From CADCWK01 sp965218235 (GTDB lineage: Bacteria; Chloroflexota; Chloroflexia; Thermomicrobiales; UBA6265), in contig OZ244596.1 of NCBI GenBank assembly GCA_965218235.1, positions 744,001 through 808,000 on the forward strand: DNA of 64,000 nt. The letters run 5' to 3'. The position numbers and the translations under genes are program-made. Position 1 is the stretch's first letter. Each line of letters begins with the position of its first letter. The notes under the pieces were generated by a model. It worked only from the letters and a program-made list of their open reading frames with translations, was not told the DNA's origin and made no database searches. This document shows, one piece after another, positions 33,563-41,848 of this stretch.

Positions 33563-34600
33563 GTGCTGGTCAGGGAGATCGGTGAGTTCAATCTGATCTC
33601 CCGGCTGCGCGACGCGCTGCCCTCGGCGGCGATCACTGGTACCGGCGTCACCCTCGGGATCGGCGACGATGCCGCGATCTGGCGGCCGCCGCACGGCAGC
33701 TCCGTCGTGATCAGCACCGACAGCCTGGTCGAGCGGATCCACTTCCGGCTCGACGCCGGCTGGTCGGACTGGCCGAGCCTCGGCCACAAGGCCCTGGCGG
33801 TCAACCTCTCGGACCTCGCGGCGATGGGCGCGGCACCGGCCGTCGCGACCGTCTCGCTCGGACTGCGCGGCGATGAGGAAGTGACCGATCTGGAGGCCGC
33901 CTACCGGTCGCTGGGCGAGCTCGCCGCCCGGACCGGCTGCGTCATCGCCGGCGGCGACATCGTCGCCTCACCCGGCGCGGTCCTGTGGCACGTCACCGTC
34001 CTCGGCGTCGCGCCGGACGGCCAGACCCTGACCCGTGCTGGCGCCCGGCCCGGCGATGTCATCGTCGTCAGCGGCACCCTTGGCGCCTCCGCCGCCGGGC
34101 TTGCCCTGCTCGGGATGGACGAGGCGGACCTCCGGCGCCGGGCCGCGACGGCCGATCAACTCATCGACGCCCACCTGCGACCCGAGCCGCGCCTGGCCCT
34201 TGGCCAGCTCCTGCTGGTCGAAGGTGCGACGGCGGCGATGGATCTCAGTGACGGCCTGCTCGGCGACCTGCCGAAGATCCTCACGGCCAGCGGCGTCGCG
34301 GCCAGGATCGACTCCGAGGCGATCCCGATCGCCGCCGCCGTCCGGGCGCTGTTCCCGGACGACTGGCTGGATCTCGCGACCCAGGGCGGCGAAGACTATG
34401 AGCTCCTGGCTACGCTCCCCGCTGACGACGTCACCCGGATCATCGCCGCCGCTGCCGCGGCCGGCTCGACGCTGACCCCGATCGGTACCATCCGATCTCG
34501 CTCCGATGACGAGCCGCGGCTTGGGATTCGGAATCGGGCCGGCGAGACCCGGGCGATCGAGCACGGCGCCTTCGACCACTTCAGCCCCGTTCATCGGTAA
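33563..34600 (+). CDS. thiL: thiamine-monophosphate kinase
   Basis: A 345-residue ThiL that phosphorylates thiamine monophosphate to thiamine diphosphate. The N-terminal EFNLISRL, GIGDDAA and STDSLVERIHF motifs, then NLSDLAAMGA and AGGDIV, match the family; the later DLSDGLLGDL and GEDYELL motifs are intact. Metal ligands are the Asp residues of GIGDDAA and STDSL. The GTG start has AGGGAGGT about 9 bases upstream. No other thiamine gene or TPP riboswitch is adjacent. Confidence 0.95.
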   Translation: MLVREIGEFNLISRLRDALPSAAITGTGVTLGIGDDAAIWRPPHGSSVVISTDSLVERIHFRLDAGWSDWPSLGHKALAVNLSDLAAMGAAPAVATVSLGLRGDEEVTDLEAAYRSLGELAARTGCVIAGGDIVASPGAVLWHVTVLGVAPDGQTLTRAGARPGDVIVVSGTLGASAAGLALLGMDEADLRRRAATADQLIDAHLRPEPRLALGQLLLVEGATAAMDLSDGLLGDLPKILTASGVAARIDSEAIPIAAAVRALFPDDWLDLATQGGEDYELLATLPADDVTRIIAAAAAAGSTLTPIGTIRSRSDDEPRLGIRNRAGETRAIEHGAFDHFSPVHR

Positions 34601-34622
34601 TCCGTGATCGTCGCTCCCTTGG

Positions 34623-34669
34623 GATGATGAAGAGGACCAGGCAGCTTACCCGGTCCCCTTCTCGTCGTC
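34623..34669. terminator. imperfect hairpin between convergent thiL and phoX
   Basis: A GGACC/GGTCC core extended outward by a discontinuous stem with a bulge and G-U pairs. It sits in the 109-base convergent gap and could stop both transcripts. Confidence 0.4.
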
Positions 34670-34709
34670 GACTGTCCGTGTGCCGCTGAGCGACCGTGTT
34701 CTCGACGGG

Positions 34710-36725
34710 CTAAACGCCGACGATCGGCCTGGTTGGATCGTCGGTCCGGGTCACGATCACGACCGACGGCCGCGGCGCGATGCCCTTCTCGTTGTCCGGC
34801 CAGGTGTTGATCTGGTCCTCGAAATAGCCGCCCTCACCGGGATGCTGGATCGAGATGAACAGGGTGCTGTTGTCCGGCGAGAAGCTCGGGCCGGAGCACT
34901 CGGCCCCGTTCGGGACCTGGAAGAAGCGGCGGGCATAGCCGCGCTCGTCACCCTCGGTCGGCACGGCGAACAACCCGTCGTTGGCATCGTCGACCTTGTT
35001 GCCGTCGGTCGCGATCCAGACATTGCCGAGGTTGTCGAAGGTCACGTTGTCCGGCGCCGAAAAGGCGCTGACCTGGCTCTTGTCGAAGCCAGCGTAGTCG
35101 GTGGTCTGGTCGTCGGCCGGACCGGCGGTGATGAACAGCGCCCACTCGAACGACGTGCTGGTCTGGTCGTCGTCTGCCTCGGTGATCTCGATGACGTGCC
35201 CCCAGGCGTTGTCGGCGCGCGGGTTGGCGGCGTCAATCCCGTAGTTGTCCTCAACGCCACGCTTCGTGTTGTTGGTGCAGACGAGGTAGACCTTGCCGGT
35301 CGCCGGATTGGTCTCGAAGTCCTCGCAGCGGTCCATCTTGGTCGCGCCGACCGCGTCGGCCGCGAGGCGAGTGTTGATGAGGACCTCAGCCTGCGTCGCG
35401 AAGCCGTTCGCTTCGGTCAGTTCTCCCTGGCCCTGGACGAGCGGCAGCCACTCCCCCGTGCCGTCCTCATTGAAGAGCGCGACGTGGAGCGTGCCCTCGT
35501 CCAGCAAGTTGAGGTTGGACTCGCGGTCGCTGGCGTTGTACGTACCGGCGGTGACGAACTTGTAGGCGTAGTCGAAGACCTGGTCGTCCCCGGCGTAGAT
35601 CGCGACCGGCTTGCCGTCGACGGCGACCGAGGTGTGGCCCTCGTGCTTGTTCCGGCCCAGCGCGGTGCGCTTCTTCGGGGTGCTGGTTGGGTCGAGCGGA
35701 TCGATCTCGACGGCCCATCCGAACCGGAACGCCTCGTTCGGTTCCCTGGAGAGGTCGAAGCGGTCGTGGAAGTTCTCCCAGAGCCGCTGGCTAGCCTCCT
35801 CGGTCACCCCGTAGCGGGCGGCCGACAGTGCCTGGACACTGTCCGGGGCGAAGGACGCGGCGTTGGCGAAGTACTGGTTGAAGTTCTCCTCACCGGAGAC
35901 GACCGTGCCCCAGGCCGTGATGCCACCGGCACAGTTGTTCAGCGTCCCGATGACCGTCTTCCCCTCGGGGTCGGCGTTCGTCTTGAGCAGGTCGGCACTG
36001 GCGGCCGGACCGGTCAGGTCCATCTCGGTTGTGGCGGTGATGCGCCGGTTGTACTCGCTGTCGAGGACCACCGACCACTGGCCGTCCCCGTCGCGCTTGA
36101 TCTCGACGACCGACATGCCATGCGCTTCGAGCTCGACGTCGACGAGCTCCTGCGTCGGGTTGAAGGTGAGGGTCGGCTCGTCGCTCCCCTCCTCAGGAGG
36201 GCCGACGGTGACATAGTCGGGGAACATCAGCTCGCCGTTGGTGTACTCGTGGTTGACGACGAGCAGCCCGTGGTCGCTGCCGCCGGAGCCCATTGGCAGC
36301 GGGATGAAGCCGGTGAAATCGCAGTTGTAGCCGACCTGCTTCGCCTGGGCGGCGGCGGTCTGGGCCATCACATCGAACTCGGGCGCGTCTGGGAACAGCG
36401 GGTCGCCCCACCGAAGCAGCGGCGTGACCTGGTACCCGGCGGCGACGACTGCCTCATCGCCGGCGGCGTTGGGGATCGCGTCGAACTTCAGGCCAGTGCC
36501 GCCGGCGGCCGGGGTGCCGTCCTGGGCCGAAGCGAACCGGACGCCCGCGCCTGTACCGGCGAGCGTGATCGCGGAGGCGGCGGCGATGCCCTTGAGGCCG
36601 TCGCGGCGGCTAAGGCGCTTCGCGAGGATCTCGCCGAAGGTCTGGCCTCGCCCGTTGGCCGAGTAGACCTTCTCGTCTTCCGCGTGCTCGATACGAACCA
36701 CTGGGCGGGATTCGGTGCTGGTCAT
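34710..36725 (-). CDS. phoX: PhoX family Tat-exported alkaline phosphatase
   Basis: A 671-residue PhoX (DUF839) phosphatase, a Ca/Fe enzyme that releases phosphate from organic esters outside the cell membrane. The Tat signal is near residues 37-68 (LSRRDGLKG, hydrophobic stretch, ASAQDGTPA). Family motifs include HGLLVVNHEYTNGE near 145, GGITAWGT near 270 and, late in the chain, FDNLGNVWIATDG with ECSGPSFSPDNSTLFISIQHPG. GAGGG lies 6 bases before the ATG at 36725. No pho regulon gene is adjacent and I could not identify a Pho box. Confidence 0.93.
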   Translation of the reverse strand: MTSTESRPVVRIEHAEDEKVYSANGRGQTFGEILAKRLSRRDGLKGIAAASAITLAGTGAGVRFASAQDGTPAAGGTGLKFDAIPNAAGDEAVVAAGYQVTPLLRWGDPLFPDAPEFDVMAQTAAAQAKQVGYNCDFTGFIPLPMGSGGSDHGLLVVNHEYTNGELMFPDYVTVGPPEEGSDEPTLTFNPTQELVDVELEAHGMSVVEIKRDGDGQWSVVLDSEYNRRITATTEMDLTGPAASADLLKTNADPEGKTVIGTLNNCAGGITAWGTVVSGEENFNQYFANAASFAPDSVQALSAARYGVTEEASQRLWENFHDRFDLSREPNEAFRFGWAVEIDPLDPTSTPKKRTALGRNKHEGHTSVAVDGKPVAIYAGDDQVFDYAYKFVTAGTYNASDRESNLNLLDEGTLHVALFNEDGTGEWLPLVQGQGELTEANGFATQAEVLINTRLAADAVGATKMDRCEDFETNPATGKVYLVCTNNTKRGVEDNYGIDAANPRADNAWGHVIEITEADDDQTSTSFEWALFITAGPADDQTTDYAGFDKSQVSAFSAPDNVTFDNLGNVWIATDGNKVDDANDGLFAVPTEGDERGYARRFFQVPNGAECSGPSFSPDNSTLFISIQHPGEGGYFEDQINTWPDNEKGIAPRPSVVIVTRTDDPTRPIVGV

Positions 36726-37156
36726 GTGCGTCCCTCTCAAGAGATCGTCTGGCTGAGTTCCGGGTTCCCGCCTGCCCCTCCCGAGGCGATGATCGTCGCT
36801 GGACAGGGCATGGGCATCAACCGCCACTGGCGATGATGACGGGCTGGACCGGGCATTGGAGATGCATCAGTAACGGTAGGGGAGACTCGCTCCCAACGTG
36901 TAAAATCCAGTTGAAAGAGTTGTTAGAAGAACATGAACGCTTCGCCCCGTCCTTCAGGCGAAATGTCGGACAGCGAACCCGAATAACCTTTATCGCGTGA
37001 TCTCGCTCGGCCACTACCGTCACAGGATCGAATGCCTACCAAACAAGTCGGGATTCTCGTATCGTATGCGAGGTACTCGTTGGCCGCCCGTGGCCATGCT
37101 CCCGTCGCCCTTCCCATCTGATCCGCGGAGCCCGCTCGTTCACGAAAGGTTCTCCC
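36726..37156. other. AT-richer divergent intergenic region
   Basis: A 431-base gap between phoX and the nitroreductase gene with no supported ORF. The stretch at 36895-36990 is clearly richer in A and T than its surroundings and likely holds promoters for both genes, but I could not fix -35/-10 pairs with confidence. Confidence 0.4.
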
Positions 37157-37774
37157 TTGACCACCATCGACTCGACGCTTCAGACCCCGATCGCCACCGC
37201 CATCGCTGACGCGATCCGCTCCCGCCGCAGCGCGAAGCGCCTGCTCGATACCCCGGTCGACCGGGCGGTGATCGAGCGTCTGCTCGAGGCGGCGACCTGG
37301 GCGCCCAACCACCACCTCACCGAGCCCTGGCGATTCTGGGTGATCAGCGGAGCCGCCCGGGAGCGGTTCGGCGAGGCGATGGCGGCCGGGGACCTCAATA
37401 CCCACCGCGACGCCTCGCCGGAGCAACGCGAGAGGATGCGAGCGTCGGCCGTCGGCAAGGCCCACCGCGCCCCCGTCATCGTCGCCATCGCCGCCGTGAT
37501 GGCGGAGGGCAACAGGAACCCGGACCTCGAGGAGATCACCGCCACGGCCGCCGCGATCCAGAACCTGCTCCTCCAGGCCGAGGCCGAGGGGCTGGGCGCG
37601 ATCTGGCGGACCGGCCGGTCCGCCTACGAGCCGGAGATGGCGGACTTCTTCGGGCTCACCGAGCGCGACCGGATCCTCGGCTTCATCTATATTGGCCACC
37701 CGGACCCGGACGCCCCGGCCCGCGACAGCCAGCGCCGGCCGGTTGAGCAGATCACGAGCTGGCTCGAGGACTGA
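37157..37774 (+). CDS. nitroreductase family protein
   Basis: A 205-residue FMN-dependent reductase. The N-terminal RSRRSAKRL motif contacts FMN phosphate, ATWAPNHHLTEPWRF is the typical active-site segment, and LLLQAEAEGLGAIWRTG the C-terminal FMN loop. It resembles YdjA-type small nitroreductases. The substrate may be a quinone, nitro compound or flavin. The start is TTG with GAAAGG 8 bases upstream. The methyltransferase gene starts 35 bases after its stop, so the two are probably co-transcribed. Confidence 0.92.
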   Translation: MTTIDSTLQTPIATAIADAIRSRRSAKRLLDTPVDRAVIERLLEAATWAPNHHLTEPWRFWVISGAARERFGEAMAAGDLNTHRDASPEQRERMRASAVGKAHRAPVIVAIAAVMAEGNRNPDLEEITATAAAIQNLLLQAEAEGLGAIWRTGRSAYEPEMADFFGLTERDRILGFIYIGHPDPDAPARDSQRRPVEQITSWLED

Positions 37775-37809
37775 TCGTCGCGAACGCGTCACCGTCGGGG
37801 AGAATCGCC

Positions 37810-38607
37810 ATGCCAGCGGACGAGCGGCCAGACGCGCGGACCGTCTTTGGGCTGGATGCGGCGGCTTACGCGGCCGGGCGTCCCGGCTACCCCGCCGCGG
37901 TGTTCGACCTGCTCAGCGAGCGCTGCGGGCTCGGGCGGGGGACCGCAACGTTCGAGATCGGTCCGGGGACCGGACAGGCGACCACCGAATTGCTCCGGCG
38001 CGGCGCCAGTCCGCTCGTCGCCGTCGAACCGGATCCCAGTCTCGCGGACTGGCTCATCGCGCAACGGCGCGCGGACATGGCCGACCTGACCGTGGTTCGG
38101 GACGCCTTCGAGGACGCCGAGCTACCTCACGGCGCCTTCGACATCGGAGTGGCGGCAACCTCGTTTCACTGGCTGGACCAACCAACGGCGCTGCGCAAGG
38201 TTGGTTCGCTTCTGCGGCCCGGCGGCTGGTGGGCGATGTGGGCGAACATCCACGGCGACGCACTCGGCGACGACCCCTTCCACAACGCGACCCGGCACCT
38301 GCTCGATGGCCCCGACGCGCCGGAGCCGGACCTGCCATTCGCGCTGGAGACCGATCGCCGCCTCGCCGACCTCAGGGAGACGGGCGCCTTCGATCGACTG
38401 GACTACGAACTCCTGAGGTGGACCCATTCCCTCGACGCCGCCGGGATCGCCGCCCTCTACCGGACGTTCTCGCCCATGATCCGGCGCCCGGCCGCCGAGC
38501 GCGACGAACTGATCCGGAACCTGGTTCGCGTCGTCGAGGACGAGTTCGGTGGCGTGGTCCACCGTTCGATGCTGACCCCTATCTACGTCGCCCGGCGGAC
38601 GGGCTGA
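37810..38607 (+). CDS. class I SAM-dependent methyltransferase
   Basis: A 265-residue methyltransferase. Motif I is FEIGPGTGQATTEL near residue 48; an acidic residue follows in VAVEPDP; motif IV is near TSFHWLD. The N-terminal YAAGRPGYPAAVFDLL is typical of the UbiE/BioC-like small-molecule group. Acceptor unknown. GGGGAGA lies 6 bases before the ATG. It lies between the nitroreductase and HAD genes. Confidence 0.88.
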   Translation: MPADERPDARTVFGLDAAAYAAGRPGYPAAVFDLLSERCGLGRGTATFEIGPGTGQATTELLRRGASPLVAVEPDPSLADWLIAQRRADMADLTVVRDAFEDAELPHGAFDIGVAATSFHWLDQPTALRKVGSLLRPGGWWAMWANIHGDALGDDPFHNATRHLLDGPDAPEPDLPFALETDRRLADLRETGAFDRLDYELLRWTHSLDAAGIAALYRTFSPMIRRPAAERDELIRNLVRVVEDEFGGVVHRSMLTPIYVARRTG

Positions 38608-38675
38608 CGTCTGGTCGCCGTGGTACCGTGAACGCCGAACCGACCGAACCCGTTCCGCCAACCGGAGTCACCGAT

Positions 38676-39437
38676 ATGTCCGACGCCCAGTCGACCGAAC
38701 CGACGGCCGCTTCCCCTGACGAGCGGGTCGCCTTCCTCGTCGACGTCGACAACACCCTGCTCGACAACGACGCCGCCAAGGAAGAGATCGACCGGAAGAT
38801 GCGCCTCGTCCTTGGCGACGTCGAGACGGAGCGGTTCTGGGAAGCCTACGAGACCGTCCGGCGCGAGAGTGGTCGAGTCGCCGTTCCGCAGGCGCTGGTC
38901 GAGTATCTGCGCGACCTGCCGGCCGGCACCGACCCGGCCGCCGCCCGTGACCAGCACATCGCCCTGGCCGACGCCCTGATCGGCGTCCCGTACGTCAACT
39001 ACGTCTACCCCAGCGCTGTCGACGCTCTTCACCGACTACGCGAAGTCGGCAGAGTCGCGATCCTGACCGAGGGCGACCCGGCCTTCCAGGCAACCAAGGT
39101 CGCCCGGGCGGAGCTGGCCGACGCGGTCGAGGGCTACGTCTTCGTCTGCCCGGACAAGAGCGCCTACCTGCGGGAGGTCGCCGCGATCTTCCCGGCCGAC
39201 CGAATGGTGCTGGTGGAGGACAAGGCCGACAACATCGACCGGGCCCGGCGGATCTTCACCGGCCTGGGGCTGGCCTTCTCCGGCATCTTCGTCCGGCAGG
39301 GCAAGTACGCCGCGGCCACCGGCCCGGACTGGCACGGCGCCGAGCTGACGGTCGACACGATCGGCGAACTGGCTGCGATGACGCCCGAGGCGATCGCCGT
39401 CGCCCTCCGGACCCCGATCGCGTCGATGATCGCATGA
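38676..39437 (+). CDS. HAD family hydrolase
   Basis: A 253-residue haloacid-dehalogenase-fold protein. Motif I is FLVDVDNTLLDND near residue 20 with the nucleophile and acid Asp residues; motif II Thr is in AILTEGD; Lys lies near VCPDKSAYLRE; and motif III-IV Asp residues are in MVLVEDKADNIDRA. Probably a phosphatase of a small metabolite. The ATG at 38676 has CGGAG upstream; a GTG at 38628 is an alternative. Its stop overlaps the tsaE start by 4 bases (ATGA). Confidence 0.88.
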   Translation: MSDAQSTEPTAASPDERVAFLVDVDNTLLDNDAAKEEIDRKMRLVLGDVETERFWEAYETVRRESGRVAVPQALVEYLRDLPAGTDPAAARDQHIALADALIGVPYVNYVYPSAVDALHRLREVGRVAILTEGDPAFQATKVARAELADAVEGYVFVCPDKSAYLREVAAIFPADRMVLVEDKADNIDRARRIFTGLGLAFSGIFVRQGKYAAATGPDWHGAELTVDTIGELAAMTPEAIAVALRTPIASMIA

Positions 39438-39955
39438 CCGGGCTCCGGTTGGTCACCGCCTCGGTCGAGGCGACGCGGGCGCTCGGCCGGCGGCTGGGCG
39501 ACCTCCTCGTCACCGACGATGTCGTGCTGCTCCACGGCGATCTCGGCGCCGGGAAGACGACGCTGTCGCAGGGCATCGTCGCGGCCGGCCGGCCCGGCGT
39601 CGCGGTCCAGAGCCCGACCTTCACGCTCATCAACGAATACCCGCCAACCGCCGACCGGTCAGCCCTCTTCCACGTCGACCTCTACCGCCTCGACGGACCA
39701 GACGACCTGGAGACGATCGGGCTCGATGACCTGCTCGCCACCAGCGCGGGTGTCGTCCTGATCGAGTGGCCCGAGCGCCTCGGCGAGGACCTGCCCGAGG
39801 ACTACCTGCTGATCCAGATCGAGCCGGCCGGCCCGGACACCCGCCAGATCGAGTTCCGGGCCGTACCAGAGAATGGGCGTCATGGTCGAGTCATCGAGGC
39901 CCTGGTCGCCGCCTCATTCAGGTGTGGCAATGGTGACGGCCTCCCCTCGGCGTAG
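39434..39955 (+). CDS. tsaE: tRNA threonylcarbamoyladenosine biosynthesis ATPase
   Basis: A 173-residue TsaE, the ATPase that works with TsaB and TsaD to make t6A37 in ANN-decoding tRNAs. The Walker A is HGDLGAGKTTLSQG, followed by QSPTFTLINEY and the HVDLYRL and LIEWPERL motifs of the family. It overlaps the HAD gene by 4 bases, indicating coupled translation. Its last 42 bases overlap the convergent phzF-like gene. tsaB and tsaD are not visible in this window. The C-terminal tail of about 15 residues is longer than usual. Confidence 0.94.
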   Translation: MTGLRLVTASVEATRALGRRLGDLLVTDDVVLLHGDLGAGKTTLSQGIVAAGRPGVAVQSPTFTLINEYPPTADRSALFHVDLYRLDGPDDLETIGLDDLLATSAGVVLIEWPERLGEDLPEDYLLIQIEPAGPDTRQIEFRAVPENGRHGRVIEALVAASFRCGNGDGLPSA

Positions 39956-40795
39956 GGAGATGGTTGCGTCAGGCGAGGCTGCCGATCCGACCAGCTCGCT
40001 CCTCATCACCGTGACCGCCCACCCACCGATCAGCACCCGATCGCCACGCAGTTCGACGATGAGGTTGCCTCCGCGCCGCGAGATCTGCCGGGCGACCATC
40101 CGAGCCCTGCCGAGGCGCTTGCCCCAGAACGGTGCCAGTAGGCAGTGGGCCGAGCCGGTCACCGGGTCCTCGGGGATGCCATAGGCCGGGGCGAAGAAGC
40201 GGGAGACGAAGTCGATCCCGTCCTCCCCCAGCGCCGTGAGGATCAGCCCACGGTACGGCAGCCGGGCGACCGCGGCGAGGTGCGGCGCGAGCTCGCGGAC
40301 GGCCCCGGCTGAGCTGAGTTCGACGAGGAGGTCGGACGTCCGGTCGCCGTCAGCGCCACCGGTAACCAACGCGCGGATGTCAGCCCCGCTCCCCAGTATC
40401 TCCGAGAGCCCGTACGGCTCGATGACTTCCCTCGGCTGGAGGCGCGGAAAGTCCAGCCAGATCGAGCCGTCGGCTCGGGTTGCCCGGAGTTCGCCGCTAA
40501 GGGTCCGGAAGCGCAGCGTCGGTGCGGCATCGTGCCCGTCGCCCCAGATGACGTGGGCGCTCGCCAGCGTGGCGTGGCCGCAGAGCTCGACCTCCGTCGT
40601 CGGGGTGAACCAGCGCAGGTCCCAGACGCCAGGCTCGACCGGCCGGAGGAACGCCGTCTCGGCCAGGTTCATCTCCGCCGCGACGGTCTGTAGCCAGCTG
40701 TCCGGCCGTTCGCAATCGAGGATCGTGACGGCGGCCGGATTCCCGCTGAACGGGCGATCAGTGAACGCATCGACGACGACGATGGCTTGTCCCAC
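39914..40795 (-). CDS. PhzF family isomerase-like protein
   Basis: A 293-residue protein of the PhzF/diaminopimelate-epimerase fold. The conserved N-terminal VDAFTDRPFSGNPAAV and the catalytic Glu46 in NLAETAFL are intact, as are ELCGHATLASAHV and the C-terminal EDPVTGSAHC. No phenazine genes are present, so the reaction is an unknown isomerisation. The start is GTG with AAGGAG 7 bases upstream. The 3' end overlaps tsaE by 42 bases on the opposite strand. Confidence 0.9.
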   Translation of the reverse strand: MGQAIVVVDAFTDRPFSGNPAAVTILDCERPDSWLQTVAAEMNLAETAFLRPVEPGVWDLRWFTPTTEVELCGHATLASAHVIWGDGHDAAPTLRFRTLSGELRATRADGSIWLDFPRLQPREVIEPYGLSEILGSGADIRALVTGGADGDRTSDLLVELSSAGAVRELAPHLAAVARLPYRGLILTALGEDGIDFVSRFFAPAYGIPEDPVTGSAHCLLAPFWGKRLGRARMVARQISRRGGNLIVELRGDRVLIGGWAVTVMRSELVGSAASPDATISLRRGEAVTIATPE

Positions 40796-41094
40796 AGCGC
40801 TGCTCCTTCTGGCACGACGGACCGTTCCACGACCCTTTTGGCGCGAACGTACGCAGTTCAGGACTGTTAAACCGATGTAACAGTCGTCCAACGCGTGGTA
40901 CACTGTCAGAGGCCGTGGGAAACGGCAGCTTCCGCAGAATCCCCACATCTCCACCGAATCTGGTGGCCCCCGTCGATCCAGTGCGGATCGGCGATTTGTG
41001 TTGTGCGTCGCGTCGCGCCCGTTCCCCACTGCCGAGTGTCTGGCATCCAGGGTGAGTGTACCGGGCGGCGAGCGACCAGGAGTGCGTGCAAGCG

Positions 41095-41748
41095 ATGGCT
41101 GAGTTTCGGTGGTACGGACACAACTGTTTCCGGATCCGGGCGCGGGAAGCGACCGTGGTCACCGACCCGGTCAGCCGATCGACCGGTTACTCGATGCCAA
41201 AGGTGACGGCCGACCTGGTGACGGTGTCCCACCAGCACCCCGGCCACACCAACCTCGGCGCCATCCGACCCGACCCACCTTTCAAAGTCCTTGACGGTCC
41301 CGGTGAGTACGAGATCCACGACGTGCTCGTGACCGGGATCCGGACCTACCACGACCCGAACAAGGGCGCCGACCGGGGCTACAACACGATCTTCCTCTTC
41401 GAACTCGACGGCATGACCGTCTGCCACCTCGGCGACCTCGGGCACGCCCTGTCCCAGGCCCAGGCCGAACAGCTGGCCGGTACGGACATCCTGCTCGTTC
41501 CGGCAGGCGGCGACAACACCAACATCATCGACCCGAGCCGTGCCGCCGAGGTCATCGGCCAGCTCGAGCCGAAGCTGGTCATCCCGATGCAGTATCACGC
41601 CGGAACCGGCGACAGCGACCGGGGCGACCTGGTCACGTTCTGCAAGGCCCTCGGCGTCGAAGCCCCGATCCCCGAGGACAAGCTCGTCGTTCGCGCGTCG
41701 GACCTGTCCGAGTCGATGCGGATCGTCGCTCTGACCCCCGAGACGTAA
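41095..41748 (+). CDS. metallo-beta-lactamase fold protein
   Basis: A 217-residue protein related to the UPF0173/COG2220 metal-dependent hydrolases. It opens FRWYGHNCFRI and the strand VTDPVS follows. The metal motif reads SHQHPGHTN, where relatives usually have HxHxDH: the Asp is replaced by Gly. A later CHLGDLGHALS and IPMQYHAG supply the other ligands. The change may alter metal number. The ATG at 41095 has AGGAG 12 bases upstream; a GTG at 41086 is possible. pyrG follows 100 bases later. Confidence 0.82.
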   Translation: MAEFRWYGHNCFRIRAREATVVTDPVSRSTGYSMPKVTADLVTVSHQHPGHTNLGAIRPDPPFKVLDGPGEYEIHDVLVTGIRTYHDPNKGADRGYNTIFLFELDGMTVCHLGDLGHALSQAQAEQLAGTDILLVPAGGDNTNIIDPSRAAEVIGQLEPKLVIPMQYHAGTGDSDRGDLVTFCKALGVEAPIPEDKLVVRASDLSESMRIVALTPET

Positions 41749-41848
41749 TCCTCGCCAGCAAGTGGCCCGGCGGCCGTTGCCCGGCCGGACCCGACACATC
41801 GCCCGGCCGCGTGACCCGCGCAAGGCCGGACAGGAGAGCCGAGACAGG

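Noticed and set aside
34680..36836. A 718-codon plus-strand ORF opposite phoX
   Set aside because: The PhoX motifs and Tat signal on the minus strand are decisive; the plus-strand product is low-complexity.
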